Shown piece by piece: positions 10,648 through 18,841 of a stretch of DNA of 64,000 nt. Each line of letters opens with the position of its first letter. Positions within the stretch are counted from its first letter, which is position 1. The stretch spans positions 2,735,501 to 2,799,500 of the forward strand of contig NZ_AP018365.1 of assembly GCF_016756395.1 (NCBI RefSeq), written 5' to 3'. Under the pieces are notes generated by a model. The model worked only from the letters and a program-made list of their open reading frames with translations, was not told the origin of the DNA and did not search any database. Origin of the DNA: Streptomyces sp. SN-593 (GTDB taxonomy: Bacteria; Actinomycetota; Actinomycetes; Streptomycetales; Streptomycetaceae). The position numbers and the translations under genes are program-made.

Positions 10648-11331
10648 TCAGACGCCCACGGACGTCTTGCGCGTGGACACGATCTGGTCGACCAGTCCAT
10701 AGGCCAGCGACTCCTCAGCGGTGAGGATCTTGTCGCGCTCGATGTCGTCGCGGATCTGCTCGATCGGCGTGGTGGAGTGCTTGGCGAGCATCTCCTCAAG
10801 CTGCTGGCGCATCCGGATGATCTCGTTGGCCGCGATCTCCAGGTCGGAGACCTGGCCGCGGCCGGTCTCGCTGTACGGCTGGTGGATGAGCACCCGGGCG
10901 TTCGGCAGCGCCATCCGCTTGCCGGGGCTGCCGGCCGCGAGCAGCACGGCCGCCGCGGAGGCCGCCTGGCCCATGCAGACCGTCTGGATGTCGGGCTTCA
11001 CGAACTGCATGGTGTCGTAGATCGCGGTCAGCGCGGTGAAGGAGCCGCCGGGGCTGTTGATGTAGACCGAGATGTCCCGGTCGGGGTCCATCGACTCCAG
11101 GCACAGCAACTGCGCCATGACGTCGTTGGCGGAGGCGTCGTCGATCTGCACGCCGAGGAAGATCACGCGCTCCTCGAAGAGCTTCGCGTACGGGTCGTAC
11201 TCGCGCACGCCCTGCGAGGTGCGCTCGACGAAGCGCGGGATGACGTAGCGGGCCTCGGCGCCGAACACGCCGGGGCGTTCGGCCGCGGTGCGCTCGTAGA
11301 GGCCGCTGCCGGGGAAGTTCAAGGGGTTCAC
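10648..11331 (-). CDS. clpP2: ATP-dependent Clp protease proteolytic subunit ClpP2
   Basis: Serine peptidase subunit that forms tetradecameric barrels, in actinobacteria as mixed ClpP1/ClpP2 complexes, with ClpX or ClpC. With the GTG at 11331 the protein is 227 residues. The catalytic triad is Ser125 ([10 protein letters not shown]), His150 (VLIHQPYSE) and Asp200 (in [13 protein letters not shown]), and the oligomerisation/oxyanion motif INSPGGSF is at 91-98. The start is uncertain by two codons (a second GTG lies just upstream) and the ribosome-binding site is weak. It is 109 bp downstream of clpP1, as an operon. Confidence 0.94.
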   Translation of the reverse strand: MNPLNFPGSGLYERTAAERPGVFGAEARYVIPRFVERTSQGVREYDPYAKLFEERVIFLGVQIDDASANDVMAQLLCLESMDPDRDISVYINSPGGSFTALTAIYDTMQFVKPDIQTVCMGQAASAAAVLLAAGSPGKRMALPNARVLIHQPYSETGRGQVSDLEIAANEIIRMRQQLEEMLAKHSTTPIEQIRDDIERDKILTAEESLAYGLVDQIVSTRKTSVGV

Positions 11332-11440
11332 GTCCACCGTCTCCAGGTGATGAGGTGCGTCGTTGTCGGGGGCCGGGCGGCCGCGGCCGGCGCGCCGGCG
11401 GTGCCGGGCGGGCGCGGCACCGCGGCCGGTGCGGGCGGCC

Positions 11441-12067
11441 TCAGGAGGCGGGCGCGGCGCCGGTGCCACCGCCGCCCGGGACGTGGGCGGCCGACAGCAT
11501 CACGCCATCCACCAGGCCGTACTCCCGGGCCTCCTCGGCGGAGAACCAGCGGTCGCGGTCGGAGTCCTTGGTGATCTGCTCGAAGCTCTGGCCGGAGTGC
11601 TCGGCGATCAGCTCGGCCATCCGGCGCTTGGTGTGCAGGAGCTGCTCGGCCTGGATCTTGATGTCGGTGGCGGAGCCGCCGAGGCCCGCGGAGGGCTGGT
11701 GCATCAGGATGCGGGTGTTCGGCAGCGCGAAGCGCTTGCCCGGGGTGCCCGCGGTGAGCAGGAACTGGCCCATCGAGGCGGCCATGCCCATGGCGATGGT
11801 GACGACGTCGTTCTTGATGAACTGCATCGTGTCGTAGATCGCCATGCCGGCGGTCACGGAGCCGCCGGGGCTGTTGATGTAGAGGAAGATGTCCTTGTCG
11901 GGCTCGGCCGCAAGGAGCAGGAGCTGTGCGGTGATCTTGTTGGCGATGTCGTCGTCGACGGCCTGGCCGAGGAAGATGATGCGCTCGCCGAGCAGTCGGT
12001 TGTAGACCTGGTCGCCGAGACCGCCGGGGCTCGGCTCGCCGGCGGCGGTAGGCATCGGAGTCGTCAC
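11441..12067 (-). CDS. clpP1: ATP-dependent Clp protease proteolytic subunit ClpP1
   Basis: First gene of the clpP1-clpP2 operon; the product is the ClpP1 serine peptidase subunit. The 208-residue protein has Ser98 (GMAASMGQ), His123 (ILMHQPSAG) and Asp172 ([12 protein letters not shown]), with the same spacing as E. coli ClpP, and YINSPGGSV at 63-71. The GTG at 12067 ([13 protein letters not shown]) is chosen because AGGTGG lies upstream; the open frame to 12109 adds 14 non-conserved residues. Expression in Streptomyces is under ClgR; a matching box lies 150 bp upstream. The C-terminus has a Gly/Ala/Pro tail. Confidence 0.95.
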   Translation of the reverse strand: MTTPMPTAAGEPSPGGLGDQVYNRLLGERIIFLGQAVDDDIANKITAQLLLLAAEPDKDIFLYINSPGGSVTAGMAIYDTMQFIKNDVVTIAMGMAASMGQFLLTAGTPGKRFALPNTRILMHQPSAGLGGSATDIKIQAEQLLHTKRRMAELIAEHSGQSFEQITKDSDRDRWFSAEEAREYGLVDGVMLSAAHVPGGGGTGAAPAS

Positions 12068-12216
12068 GTATCCACCTGCTCGTTGTCGGACGGTCGAAGC
12101 GACCGTCACGGTCTTCGTCCGGGTCGGGGGCGGCCGCTGACCCTTGCCGCACCCCTGCCCTCCTACTGGTGGACCCTAACGCGCAGGTGGGGCCCAGCAA
12201 TCCCCTACGCGGGACT

Positions 12217-12230
12217 GTTCGCTGTGAGCG
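12217..12230. promoter_or_regulatory. ClgR-type operator upstream of clpP1
   Basis: GTTCGC, five bases, GCG matches the motif GTTCGC-N5-GCG reported for ClgR, the Streptomyces activator of clpP1P2, clpC and lon. It lies 150 bp before the clpP1 start. This is a motif match, not a measured site. Confidence 0.65.
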
Positions 12231-12460
12231 CATGCCGTGGGGGGCGGGTTTGGAACGGGTTCGCGCGGCCCGCGCGGCGCCGTGGAGGGGCTCGGGGCGC
12301 GTCCCCGGGAGAGGGTGGCGGGGGCCGCAGAGGGGGACGGCGGGTGGCCGCGGAAGGGGGTCGGCGCGTGTCCCCGGGAGGCCCCTGCACGGCGCGCTCG
12401 GGGCCGCTCTCCCGCCGCTCGGGGCGCGGGCCGGGAACAGGGGCCCTGCGGGCCGGAAAA

Positions 12461-12585
12461 GGGGCGCGGGGAACCGCGCGACCGGATGCCGCTGTCACGG
12501 GCCGGGCCGGCGGGCCCGGCCCGCCCCCGGCGGCGGTCCTGGACCACCGCCGGGGGCGGGCCGGTCGCGCGGTTCCCCGCGGCCC
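12461..12585. repeat. Nested inverted-repeat element between clpP1 and tig (diverged copies of the intergenic repeat at 26.3 kb)
   Basis: Outer arms 12461-12485 and 12561-12585 are inverted copies matching at 24 of 25 positions, each carrying GCGGGGAACCGCGCGACC. Inside, 12516-12539 and 12541-12564 form a second inverted repeat with one mismatch in 24. The outer arm resembles the 25-nt core of the direct repeats at 26250 and 26359. The remaining 12231-12460 is G-rich with two copies of a TCCCCGGGAG motif and no gene. Confidence 0.8.
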
Positions 12586-12630
12586 TGACACTGGCGGGCG
12601 AACGCCTTCCGCGGCGGGCCCCGGCGAAGC

Positions 12631-12663
12631 GGCCCTCGGCGCCTCTTCGGGCCGCCGAGGGCC
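12631..12663 (-). terminator. tig terminator
   Basis: Perfect 11-bp stem (12631-12641 with 12653-12663), GGCCCTCGGCG and its complement, with an 11-base loop, 24 bp past the tig stop codon. As usual in this group there is no T-run. Confidence 0.75.
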
Positions 12664-12687
12664 TTCGGGGCTCCGGGCCGCTCCGGG

Positions 12688-14133
12688 TCAGCTCTTGTCG
12701 GCCTCGGGGGCGTCCTCGGCGGCCGTCTCGGCGGACTCGTCCGCGTCCTCGGTGGAAGCGGCCTCGGCGGAGGCGGCCTCGGCGGCGTCCTCGGTGGAGG
12801 CGTCCTCGTCCTCCTCCTCGTCGGACAGGTCGACGACCTCGCCGTTGCTGTCGGTGACCTTGACGGCCTCGACGACGACGGCCAGTGCCTTGCCGCGGGC
12901 CACCTCGCCGACCAGGAGCTGGACCTGGTTGCCCTCGACGACGGCCTGGGCGAACTGCTCGGGCGACATGCCCGAGGACTGCGCGCGGCGCATGAGGTGC
13001 TCGGTCAGCTCCTCCTGGTTGACCGAGAGCTTCTCGGTCTTGACCAGCTCGTCGAGGATGAACTGCGTCTTGATGCCCTTGACCGCCTGCTCGGACACCT
13101 CCGCGTCGTACTCCTCGCGGGTCTTGCCCTCGCGCTCCAGGTACGTGTCCCAGGTCAGGCCGAGGGCCGGGAACTGGTGGTGCTCCAGGTTGTGGGTGCG
13201 CGTCTCGATCTCGCTCGCGAGCAGCTTCTCCGGGATCGGCACCTCGGTCAGCTCGATGAGCGCGTCCAGCACCTTCTCCTGGGCCTGGGTGGCCTGGTCG
13301 TAGGTCTTGATCCGCTCCAGGCGCTTGCGGGAGTCGGCCCGCAGCTCCTCCAGGGTGTCGAACTCCGACGCGAGCTGCGCGAACTCGTCGTCCAGCTCGG
13401 GCAGTTCGCGGGCCTGGACGTCGGTGACGTCCACCTTGACCTCGGCGTCCTGGCCGGCGCCGGTGCCGCCGCTGAGCGAGGAGGTGAAGGTGGCGGTGCC
13501 GCCCTTCTCCAGCCCGGTGACGGCCTCGTCGATGCCGTCGAGGAGCTGGCCGGAGCCGATGGTGTAGCTGACGCCGCTGGCGACGCCGTCCTCCAGCACC
13601 TTGCCGTCGATCGACGCCTGGAGGTCGACCACGACCACGTCGCCCTCGGCGGCGGCGCGCTCGACCGGGGTGGTGGTGGCGAAGCGGTCGCGCAGCTGCT
13701 CCAGCGAGGTGTCGACGTCCTCCTCGGGCACCTCGACGGCGTCCACGGTGACCTCGATGCCGGAGTAGTCCGGGATCTCGATGGTCGGGCGGATCTCGAC
13801 CTCGGCGGTGAACTTCAGCTCGGTGCCGTCGTTGAACTCGGTGATGTCCACGTCGGGCTGCCCGAGCACGTTCTCGGCGAGTTCACCCTCGGTGACCGCC
13901 TCCGTGTAGAACTTCGGCAGCGCCTCATTGATGGCCTCTTCGAGGACCGCGCCACGGCCGAACCGCTGGTCGATGACGCGCGCAGGGATCTTGCCCTTGC
14001 GGAAGCCCGGCACCGTGACCTGCTGGTTGATCTTCTTGTACGCCGCGTCGAGGCTGGGCTTGAGCTCCTCGAAGGGCACCTCGACAGTGAGTCGAACCCG
14101 GGTCGGGTTCAGAGTCTCGACGGCGCTCTTCAC
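12688..14133 (-). CDS. tig: Trigger factor (ribosome-associated chaperone and peptidyl-prolyl isomerase)
   Basis: Binds the ribosome exit tunnel and shields nascent chains; the middle domain is an FKBP-like prolyl isomerase. The 481-residue protein has the ribosome-docking signature GFRKGKIP at residues 43-50, the FKBP domain from about residue 155 ([23 protein letters not shown] begins it), and the helical C-terminal domain. The last 50 residues are an acidic Glu/Asp/Ala/Ser tail, usual in Streptomyces trigger factors. It starts with GTG with AAGGAG upstream. It lies upstream of the clpP1-clpP2-clpX set on the same strand but has its own terminator. Confidence 0.97.
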   Translation of the reverse strand: MKSAVETLNPTRVRLTVEVPFEELKPSLDAAYKKINQQVTVPGFRKGKIPARVIDQRFGRGAVLEEAINEALPKFYTEAVTEGELAENVLGQPDVDITEFNDGTELKFTAEVEIRPTIEIPDYSGIEVTVDAVEVPEEDVDTSLEQLRDRFATTTPVERAAAEGDVVVVDLQASIDGKVLEDGVASGVSYTIGSGQLLDGIDEAVTGLEKGGTATFTSSLSGGTGAGQDAEVKVDVTDVQARELPELDDEFAQLASEFDTLEELRADSRKRLERIKTYDQATQAQEKVLDALIELTEVPIPEKLLASEIETRTHNLEHHQFPALGLTWDTYLEREGKTREEYDAEVSEQAVKGIKTQFILDELVKTEKLSVNQEELTEHLMRRAQSSGMSPEQFAQAVVEGNQVQLLVGEVARGKALAVVVEAVKVTDSNGEVVDLSDEEEDEDASTEDAAEAASAEAASTEDADESAETAAEDAPEADKS

Positions 14134-14345
14134 GGTTGGGTCTCCTTGGGGGCTTTACGTTGATGGGGGCCACTCTCATGCGCGCGGTCGGGGCCACGCG
14201 TCGGGTCGCCGACCGCCCATCCTACCGGTAGCGCCAAACGCCCCGGACGGGGTCGATCCGATCCGTCGCACTCTCGCCGCCCGCCGGCGGTGGCGGGGTC
14301 GCGTCGTCGTTGCGCACTTCGCTGCGGTGACCGCGTAACTGCTGG

Positions 14346-14419
14346 TCGGGGTGGCCGGATTCGAACCGACGGCCTTCCGCTCCCAAAGCGGACGCGCTAC
14401 CAAGCTGCGCCACACCCCG
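14346..14419 (-). tRNA. tRNA-Pro (UGG)
   Basis: A 74-base cloverleaf on the minus strand: acceptor CGGGGTG pairing with CACCCCG, discriminator A, anticodon arm TCCGC-TTTGGGA-GCGGA giving anticodon UGG, and the T arm with GGTTCGAATCC. The 3' CCA is not encoded. It is transcribed toward tig. Confidence 0.97.
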
Positions 14420-14532
14420 CTGGTGCGACACGTAGAGTACATGCCTCCGTACGCCCGGGCAGCCAGGATTCACGCCCACCGCCGAGCCGGTTCGACCGGG
14501 TGGCGTGCGGTGTGCCAGAATCCTGGGTGCCA

Positions 14533-14553
14533 GGGTGCTGTTTCCCAGCACCC
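14533..14553. repeat. Hairpin just before tRNA-Gly
   Basis: GGGTGCTG, five bases, CAGCACCC: an 8-bp perfect stem ending nine bases before tRNA-Gly. It may be a processing or promoter-proximal structure; no function is established. Confidence 0.4.
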
Positions 14554-14562
14554 ACCGGCTTC

Positions 14563-14636
14563 GCGGGCGTAGCTCAATGGTAGAGCCCTAGTCTTCCAAA
14601 CTAGCTACGCGGGTTCGATTCCCGTCGCCCGCTCCA
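14563..14636 (+). tRNA. tRNA-Gly (UCC)
   Basis: Cloverleaf with acceptor GCGGGCG pairing with CGCCCGC, discriminator T and an encoded CCA at 14634-14636. The anticodon arm is CTAGT-CTTCCAA-ACTAG, giving anticodon UCC. The T arm is GGGTTCGATTCCC. The HNH nuclease gene starts its 3' end 19 bp beyond, so the tRNA 3' end may be an integration site. Confidence 0.97.
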
Positions 14637-14654
14637 CCCCCCTCCCGCCCTGCC

Positions 14655-15857
14655 TCAGGGCGCGGCATGCTCCTCGTTCTGGACCTGCTGTTCGCGGCCA
14701 GTGCGCCGCAACCACTCGTTGTAGCGCCAGCGAAGAGCCTCACGGTGCGGAAGCTGCTCAAGGTCCAGCCGCGGATGAAGGATGCCCATGGCGGCCAAGC
14801 TCGGTCCTCCAGGGCGGGCCTCTGCCGTGAGGGAATCAGGATGGATGGCGAAGAGGTGTGCATCGAAAGCCCGGTGTAGGGCAGCGTTCATGGGGAGCCC
14901 ATTCCGGGCGTCAGGGCTGCCGCCCTCAGCGTCGCCCCGCAGATGTGCTGCTTCGATCATTTGAGGCACATCAATTCCGGAAAGAGGGCAGCGCGGGCCG
15001 TACCTGAGGAAAACCTCAAGCTTGAAGCGTGCTTGATCGGGCCGCTCAACAACGGAGCCGTTCCGCCGACGCCTGCGGTTCCCCTCAAGGATAAATGGCT
15101 CTTCTTCCGAAAGGTCGCGATTGATGACGCGGCCGGGAGGGTTTTCGCCGAACGTGACCAGAAACAGGCTGCTCTCATCATCCCAGCCTTCCACCCAAGC
15201 AAGCCGTACGCCCCGGAGATCGCCATGCTCGGTGATCACGAAGACGGGTAGCCCGGTGAGGGCCGCCGCCTTCGTCGCGTTCACTTCGCCGAGGTCCCGG
15301 CCACGCTGCCGCGTGACGGGGTAGTGGTACAGGACTCCCGTCTCACTCAGGTCATCGGGGTAGTGCTGACCGGTGTGCTTGAGCCCGATCGCCACCCCGT
15401 TGGGGTGGATCTTCTTCGTACGCTTCTTATCTGTCCAGATGCCACGGAAATTTCCGTACGCCCCCACGGACCTCAGGGCATCCGGGGTCACCAAACCGTC
15501 AGCGTCCCCTCGCGCGACCAAATCCGCCCAGACAGCCATACGCCAGGCCCGTTCGGCGTCCACTGTCTCAGAGTGGTTGCCAATGACGGAGTATCCCAGC
15601 GAGCGCAGCACGCGGTTGGCGGCGGCTTCCCCGCCGGAGAAGGCGTCCTTCGACAGAGGGCCGTCATTCGGGTGCTGGTACCCGAAGGCAACGCCGGCGA
15701 TCGCCTTAGCGTCGTACAACCGATCCGTGGAGTGGATGTAGTACTGCGTGGCGGACCCGAAGTGATACTCGTCCCGAAACGCCTGTCCCCCTTTTCGGTC
15801 ATACTCCATCAGGGCCTTTTCGACTGCTGCCGCACTGGTCAGGTGCTGGATGTTCAT
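14655..15857 (-). CDS. ScoMcrA-like HNH nuclease, candidate modification-dependent (type IV) restriction enzyme
   Basis: A 400-residue protein with three parts. Residues about 10-92 (EYDRKGGQAFRDEYHFG...YDAKAIAGVAFGYQ...FSGGEAAANRVLRSLGY) resemble the N-terminal head of ScoMcrA-type enzymes. Residues about 125-240 (GIWTDKK...GVAIGLKHTGQHYPDDL...GVLYHYP) look like the SRA-like base-reading domain of that group. Residues 290-340 are an HNH nuclease, with His305 (EAAHL), Asn319 and His328 (ARNGLPMNAALHRAFDAHLF). The sulfur-binding domain of ScoMcrA seems absent. Known ScoMcrA cuts methylated or phosphorothioated DNA; whether this one does is inference. The gene is clearly less GC-rich than its neighbours and adjoins tRNA-Gly, suggesting transfer. 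It starts with ATG and has only a weak ribosome site. Confidence 0.72.
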   Translation of the reverse strand: MNIQHLTSAAAVEKALMEYDRKGGQAFRDEYHFGSATQYYIHSTDRLYDAKAIAGVAFGYQHPNDGPLSKDAFSGGEAAANRVLRSLGYSVIGNHSETVDAERAWRMAVWADLVARGDADGLVTPDALRSVGAYGNFRGIWTDKKRTKKIHPNGVAIGLKHTGQHYPDDLSETGVLYHYPVTRQRGRDLGEVNATKAAALTGLPVFVITEHGDLRGVRLAWVEGWDDESSLFLVTFGENPPGRVINRDLSEEEPFILEGNRRRRRNGSVVERPDQARFKLEVFLRYGPRCPLSGIDVPQMIEAAHLRGDAEGGSPDARNGLPMNAALHRAFDAHLFAIHPDSLTAEARPGGPSLAAMGILHPRLDLEQLPHREALRWRYNEWLRRTGREQQVQNEEHAAP

Positions 15858-15889
15858 GAGCCCACCCCCAGGATCTGGTCCGTGCCACG

Positions 15890-15895
15890 ATCCTA
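15890..15895 (-). promoter_or_regulatory. Putative -10 box of the HNH nuclease gene
   Basis: TAGGAT on the minus strand, 32 bases before the ATG, a good vegetative -10 hexamer. The matching -35 region (CTGTCG) is weak. Confidence 0.4.
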
Positions 15896-15974
15896 GACAC
15901 CGCTACCGACAGCGCGCCCGCGAGCAGCGGCGATCCCGCGGGTGCCCGGGTGGGTGTTCCCGGGGGGCCGGGGG

Positions 15975-17204
15975 TCAGAAGCCGTGGGGGAGCCAGGGGG
16001 CCGGGGTGGTGTGGAAGGCGGCGCTGGTGAGGGGGAGGGCGCCGGGGCGCAGTTCGTGGAGGAGGGCGGCGCCCGCCATCGCGCCGAGGGTGGGGCCCCC
16101 GAGGTAGGCCGCCGCCAACTCCTTGGCGTCCAGGGCGATGTCGGCCGGGTCGGTGGTGCGCTCGCAGGTCGCCCCGGAGGCGTCGCCGGACAGCCGCCAG
16201 CGCCCGGCGTTCCAGGGGCAGAAGGCGTCGGCGACGTCGAGCACCACGTCGACCGGGACGGAGTAGGCGCGGGCGGCCAGCGCCGCGCCGACGTCGACCA
16301 GCCGCAGGTGCAGCCCGTCGGCCAGGGCGAGGGCGCACCGGCGCGGGTCGGAGACCAGGTGCAGGAGCGCGTCGTCGACCGGGAGGCTGCCGAAGCGGAC
16401 CGACCCGGTGAGGTCGATCGAGAGCAGGTAGCGCCACAGTTCGGCGTAGGCCGCCGGGTCGAGTGCGGCGATGTTCCGCAGCCGCACCTCGTTCTCGCCG
16501 CCGCTCCGGATCGCGACGGCGTACCGGGCGTAGCCGCGCACCTCGCCGCCGCTCTCGGCCAGCACGCACATCAGGGGGCCGGCGCCCCGCCGGACCGCGG
16601 GCGCGTCCACGATGCCCAACTGCTCCCAGTGCGGCTGCCGCGCCAGCATCCCGGCCCGCCCGGCCACCGAAGCGGCGTAGACGTCCTCACAGGCCGCGAG
16701 CGCGCCGGGGTCGTCCGGTGCGACCAGCCGCAGCCGGAACGCGCCGGAGGGGGCCGCCGGGACGGTCAGCCGGACCCGGGCGGTGTCGATGGCGCCGCTC
16801 ATCTCCTGCGTGGCGATGCCGTACCCGAAGCGGCCGTAGATCGCCGGTTCCGAGGCGGTGAGGACCGCGACGGGCTCTCCCCCGTCACGCAGCGCGTCCA
16901 ACTGGCGGCGCATCATCGAGCGGAGGATGCCGCGGCGGGTGTGGGTGGGCTGGACGGTGACCATGGTCACTCCGGCGGTGTCGAGCAGCCCGCCGCCGGG
17001 GACGGTCATCCGGAACGAGTGCAGGCCCGCGGTGCCCACCAGCTCGTCGCCGTCCCATGCCGTGGTCAGCCGGTCGAACTCGGACACGCCGCGCCACATC
17101 GCGCGCTTCTCGACGGCTTCGGTCTCGGCGTGGAAGGCCCGCTCCACCCGGTCGAACAGGTAGTCCCACTGGTCCGGAGCGGCGCCGCGCAGTTCGATGG
17201 TCAT
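15975..17204 (-). CDS. Eis-like GNAT family N-acetyltransferase
   Basis: A 409-residue protein of the enhanced-intracellular-survival (Eis) family, which acetylates amines on aminoglycosides or lysines using acetyl-CoA and assembles as hexamers. The N-terminal GNAT domain carries the acetyl-CoA loop VTMVTVQPTHTRRGILRSMMRRQL (residues about 79-102, with the RRG turn) and EPAIYGRFGYG. The second GNAT-like and C-terminal sterol-carrier-like domains fill the rest, and the chain ends with Phe preceded by PAPWLPHG; Eis uses its C-terminal carboxylate as the base. The natural substrate is unknown. It is divergent from the phosphatase gene at 17374. Confidence 0.85.
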   Translation of the reverse strand: MTIELRGAAPDQWDYLFDRVERAFHAETEAVEKRAMWRGVSEFDRLTTAWDGDELVGTAGLHSFRMTVPGGGLLDTAGVTMVTVQPTHTRRGILRSMMRRQLDALRDGGEPVAVLTASEPAIYGRFGYGIATQEMSGAIDTARVRLTVPAAPSGAFRLRLVAPDDPGALAACEDVYAASVAGRAGMLARQPHWEQLGIVDAPAVRRGAGPLMCVLAESGGEVRGYARYAVAIRSGGENEVRLRNIAALDPAAYAELWRYLLSIDLTGSVRFGSLPVDDALLHLVSDPRRCALALADGLHLRLVDVGAALAARAYSVPVDVVLDVADAFCPWNAGRWRLSGDASGATCERTTDPADIALDAKELAAAYLGGPTLGAMAGAALLHELRPGALPLTSAAFHTTPAPWLPHGF

Positions 17205-17373
17205 GACGGACTGCCTACCAGCCGGGCACGGAGCGCGGCGAACGCATTTCCGCCCGGCCGGGCCGACCGCTCGTCAGGACCGCGGCGGGCGCCCCGTTCG
17301 CGCCACCGCGTGCCACTTCACAGGCCATCCGCCCTGCACGGCGCGGCAATCGGTGGGTAGGGTCGCCGGGGAC

Positions 17374-18516
17374 ATGGACAAGGCGGCGGCGAAGGGCGAG
17401 CGCGGGTTCCGGTGGCGCAGGAGGCTGCACCGGGCCCGGTTGGCCGTGCGCCGGTCCGCGGTCGACTACTTCCGGGGCGACGCCTCGGAGTGGGCGGGCC
17501 TGGCGGCGGTCGCGGTGGCGATCCCCGCGCTGGCGTACGCGTCGGTGAACATGCCGGTGTGGTGCCCGCCGGAGGCCCTGGTGCTGCCGATCCTGGCCGG
17601 CGGGCTGCTGCTGCGCCCGGCGAGCCTGCTGCTGCTGTACGCGGGCTCCGCGCTGGCGATGGTGGTGGAGTCGGCGGTGCTCGGCCCGTACCGGGAGGGC
17701 CCGGGGCGGGTGACGCCGGGCACGGTTCTGCTGGTGACCGCGGTGGCGCTGGTCGGGCTGGTGATAGCGCAGTTCAGGGCCCGGGTGGGGGTGCCCTGGC
17801 GGCGCGGCCACAGCATGCTGTTCGACCTGCGCGAGCGGATCAGGGTGCAGAGCAGGCTGCCGCGGCTGCCCGGCGGGTGGCACGCGGAGATGGCGCTGCG
17901 GCCGGCCGGCGGCCAGTCGTTCTCCGGTGACTTCGTGGTCGCCACCCGCAGTTCCGACGGCCGGGTGCTGGAGGCGGTGCTCACCGACGTGTCCGGCAAG
18001 GGCATGGACGCCGCGTCCCGCTCGCTGCTGCTGTCCGGCGCGTTCGGCGGGCTGCTCGGCTCGCTGCCCCCGCACGCCTTCCTCGGCGCCGCCAACGGCT
18101 ACCTGCTGCGGCAGAACTGGGAGGAGGGTTTTGCCACGTCGGTGCACCTGGTGCTTGATCTGGAGAGCGGCGACTACGAGTTGCTCTCGGCGGGCCACCT
18201 GCCGGGGGTGCAACTGCACGCGGGGACCGGCCGTTGGGAGGAGATGGCGGCCGAGGGACCCCTGCTCGGGGTGTACGACGGGGCCGAGTTCCACGGCGTG
18301 AAGGGCACGTTGGGCTCTGGTGACGTGCTGATGCTGTTCACCGACGGCCTGGTGGAGACGCCGGACCGGGAGATCGCCGAGGGGATGGACCGGCTGATCG
18401 GCGAGGCGGACCGCCTGGTGCCGGGCGGATTCCGCGGCTCCGCTTGGCGGTTGATCGAGGCGGTGGCCAAAGACGTCAACGACGACCGGGCGTTGCTCGT
18501 GGTGTGCCGCGACTAG
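17374..18516 (+). CDS. Membrane-anchored SpoIIE/PP2C-type protein serine phosphatase
   Basis: A 380-residue protein with about four N-terminal membrane helices (near residues 40-57, 66-81, 84-102 and 116-133) and a cytoplasmic PPM/SpoIIE phosphatase domain from about 165. Metal-binding acidic residues are visible in SGDFVVA (Asp186), LTDVSGKGMDAA (Asp205), LFTDGLVE and the terminal NDDRALLVV. Such phosphatases in Streptomyces usually act on anti-anti-sigma factors; the partner here is not known and no such gene is adjacent. The start at 17374 has only a weak GGGG site. The small membrane protein gene follows on the same strand. Confidence 0.87.
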   Translation: MDKAAAKGERGFRWRRRLHRARLAVRRSAVDYFRGDASEWAGLAAVAVAIPALAYASVNMPVWCPPEALVLPILAGGLLLRPASLLLLYAGSALAMVVESAVLGPYREGPGRVTPGTVLLVTAVALVGLVIAQFRARVGVPWRRGHSMLFDLRERIRVQSRLPRLPGGWHAEMALRPAGGQSFSGDFVVATRSSDGRVLEAVLTDVSGKGMDAASRSLLLSGAFGGLLGSLPPHAFLGAANGYLLRQNWEEGFATSVHLVLDLESGDYELLSAGHLPGVQLHAGTGRWEEMAAEGPLLGVYDGAEFHGVKGTLGSGDVLMLFTDGLVETPDREIAEGMDRLIGEADRLVPGGFRGSAWRLIEAVAKDVNDDRALLVVCRD

Positions 18517-18646
18517 CCCGTGGGAATGGGACTATGGGTCCAGACACGTCTCCTGTGTCCGTGGCTGATGGCACCATGGAACGGGCGAGGCGGGGGCGGC
18601 GGTGCGGTCCCCGGACCGGCATTACCGAAAGAGGAAGTGATCCGTC

Positions 18647-18841
18647 ATGGTTATCTCCCTGTCTGCCGCACTGCTGCTCGCGATCGTGCTGGTCGTGATG
18701 ATCCGGGCCAAGTCCATCAAGCCGGGGCCGGCCATCGTGGCGGCCCTGTTCGGCTTCTTCCTGGCCTCCACGAACATGGCGCCGGACATCAACCGCTTCC
18801 TCAACTCAGTGGCCGACACCATCAACCAGATAAAGCTCTGA
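18647..18841 (+). CDS. Small conserved membrane protein
   Basis: A 64-residue protein with an N-terminal helix (VISLSAALLLAIVLVVMI), a short loop with AKSIKPGP, a second helix (AIVAALFGFFLAST) and a polar tail. Function unknown. AGAGGAAG lies eight bases before the ATG, which supports it as a real gene. It follows the phosphatase gene by 130 bp. Its 3' end overlaps the 3' end of the convergent asparaginase gene by 36 bp, so the two transcripts can form antisense pairs. Confidence 0.8.
   Translation: MVISLSAALLLAIVLVVMIRAKSIKPGPAIVAALFGFFLASTNMAPDINRFLNSVADTINQIKL

Noticed and set aside
12169..12860. Several open frames in the clpP1-tig gap
   Set aside because: Arg/Gly/Pro-rich, no ribosome sites; they fall in inverted repeats and G-rich DNA.
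15085..15100. A TTA codon in the HNH nuclease gene
   Set aside because: The TAA on the plus strand at 15092-15094 is out of frame with the gene, so no TTA codon is read.
14563..15857. Full integrative element at tRNA-Gly
   Set aside because: No integrase, excisionase or repeated tRNA 3' end was found by reading; only the nuclease gene suggests insertion.
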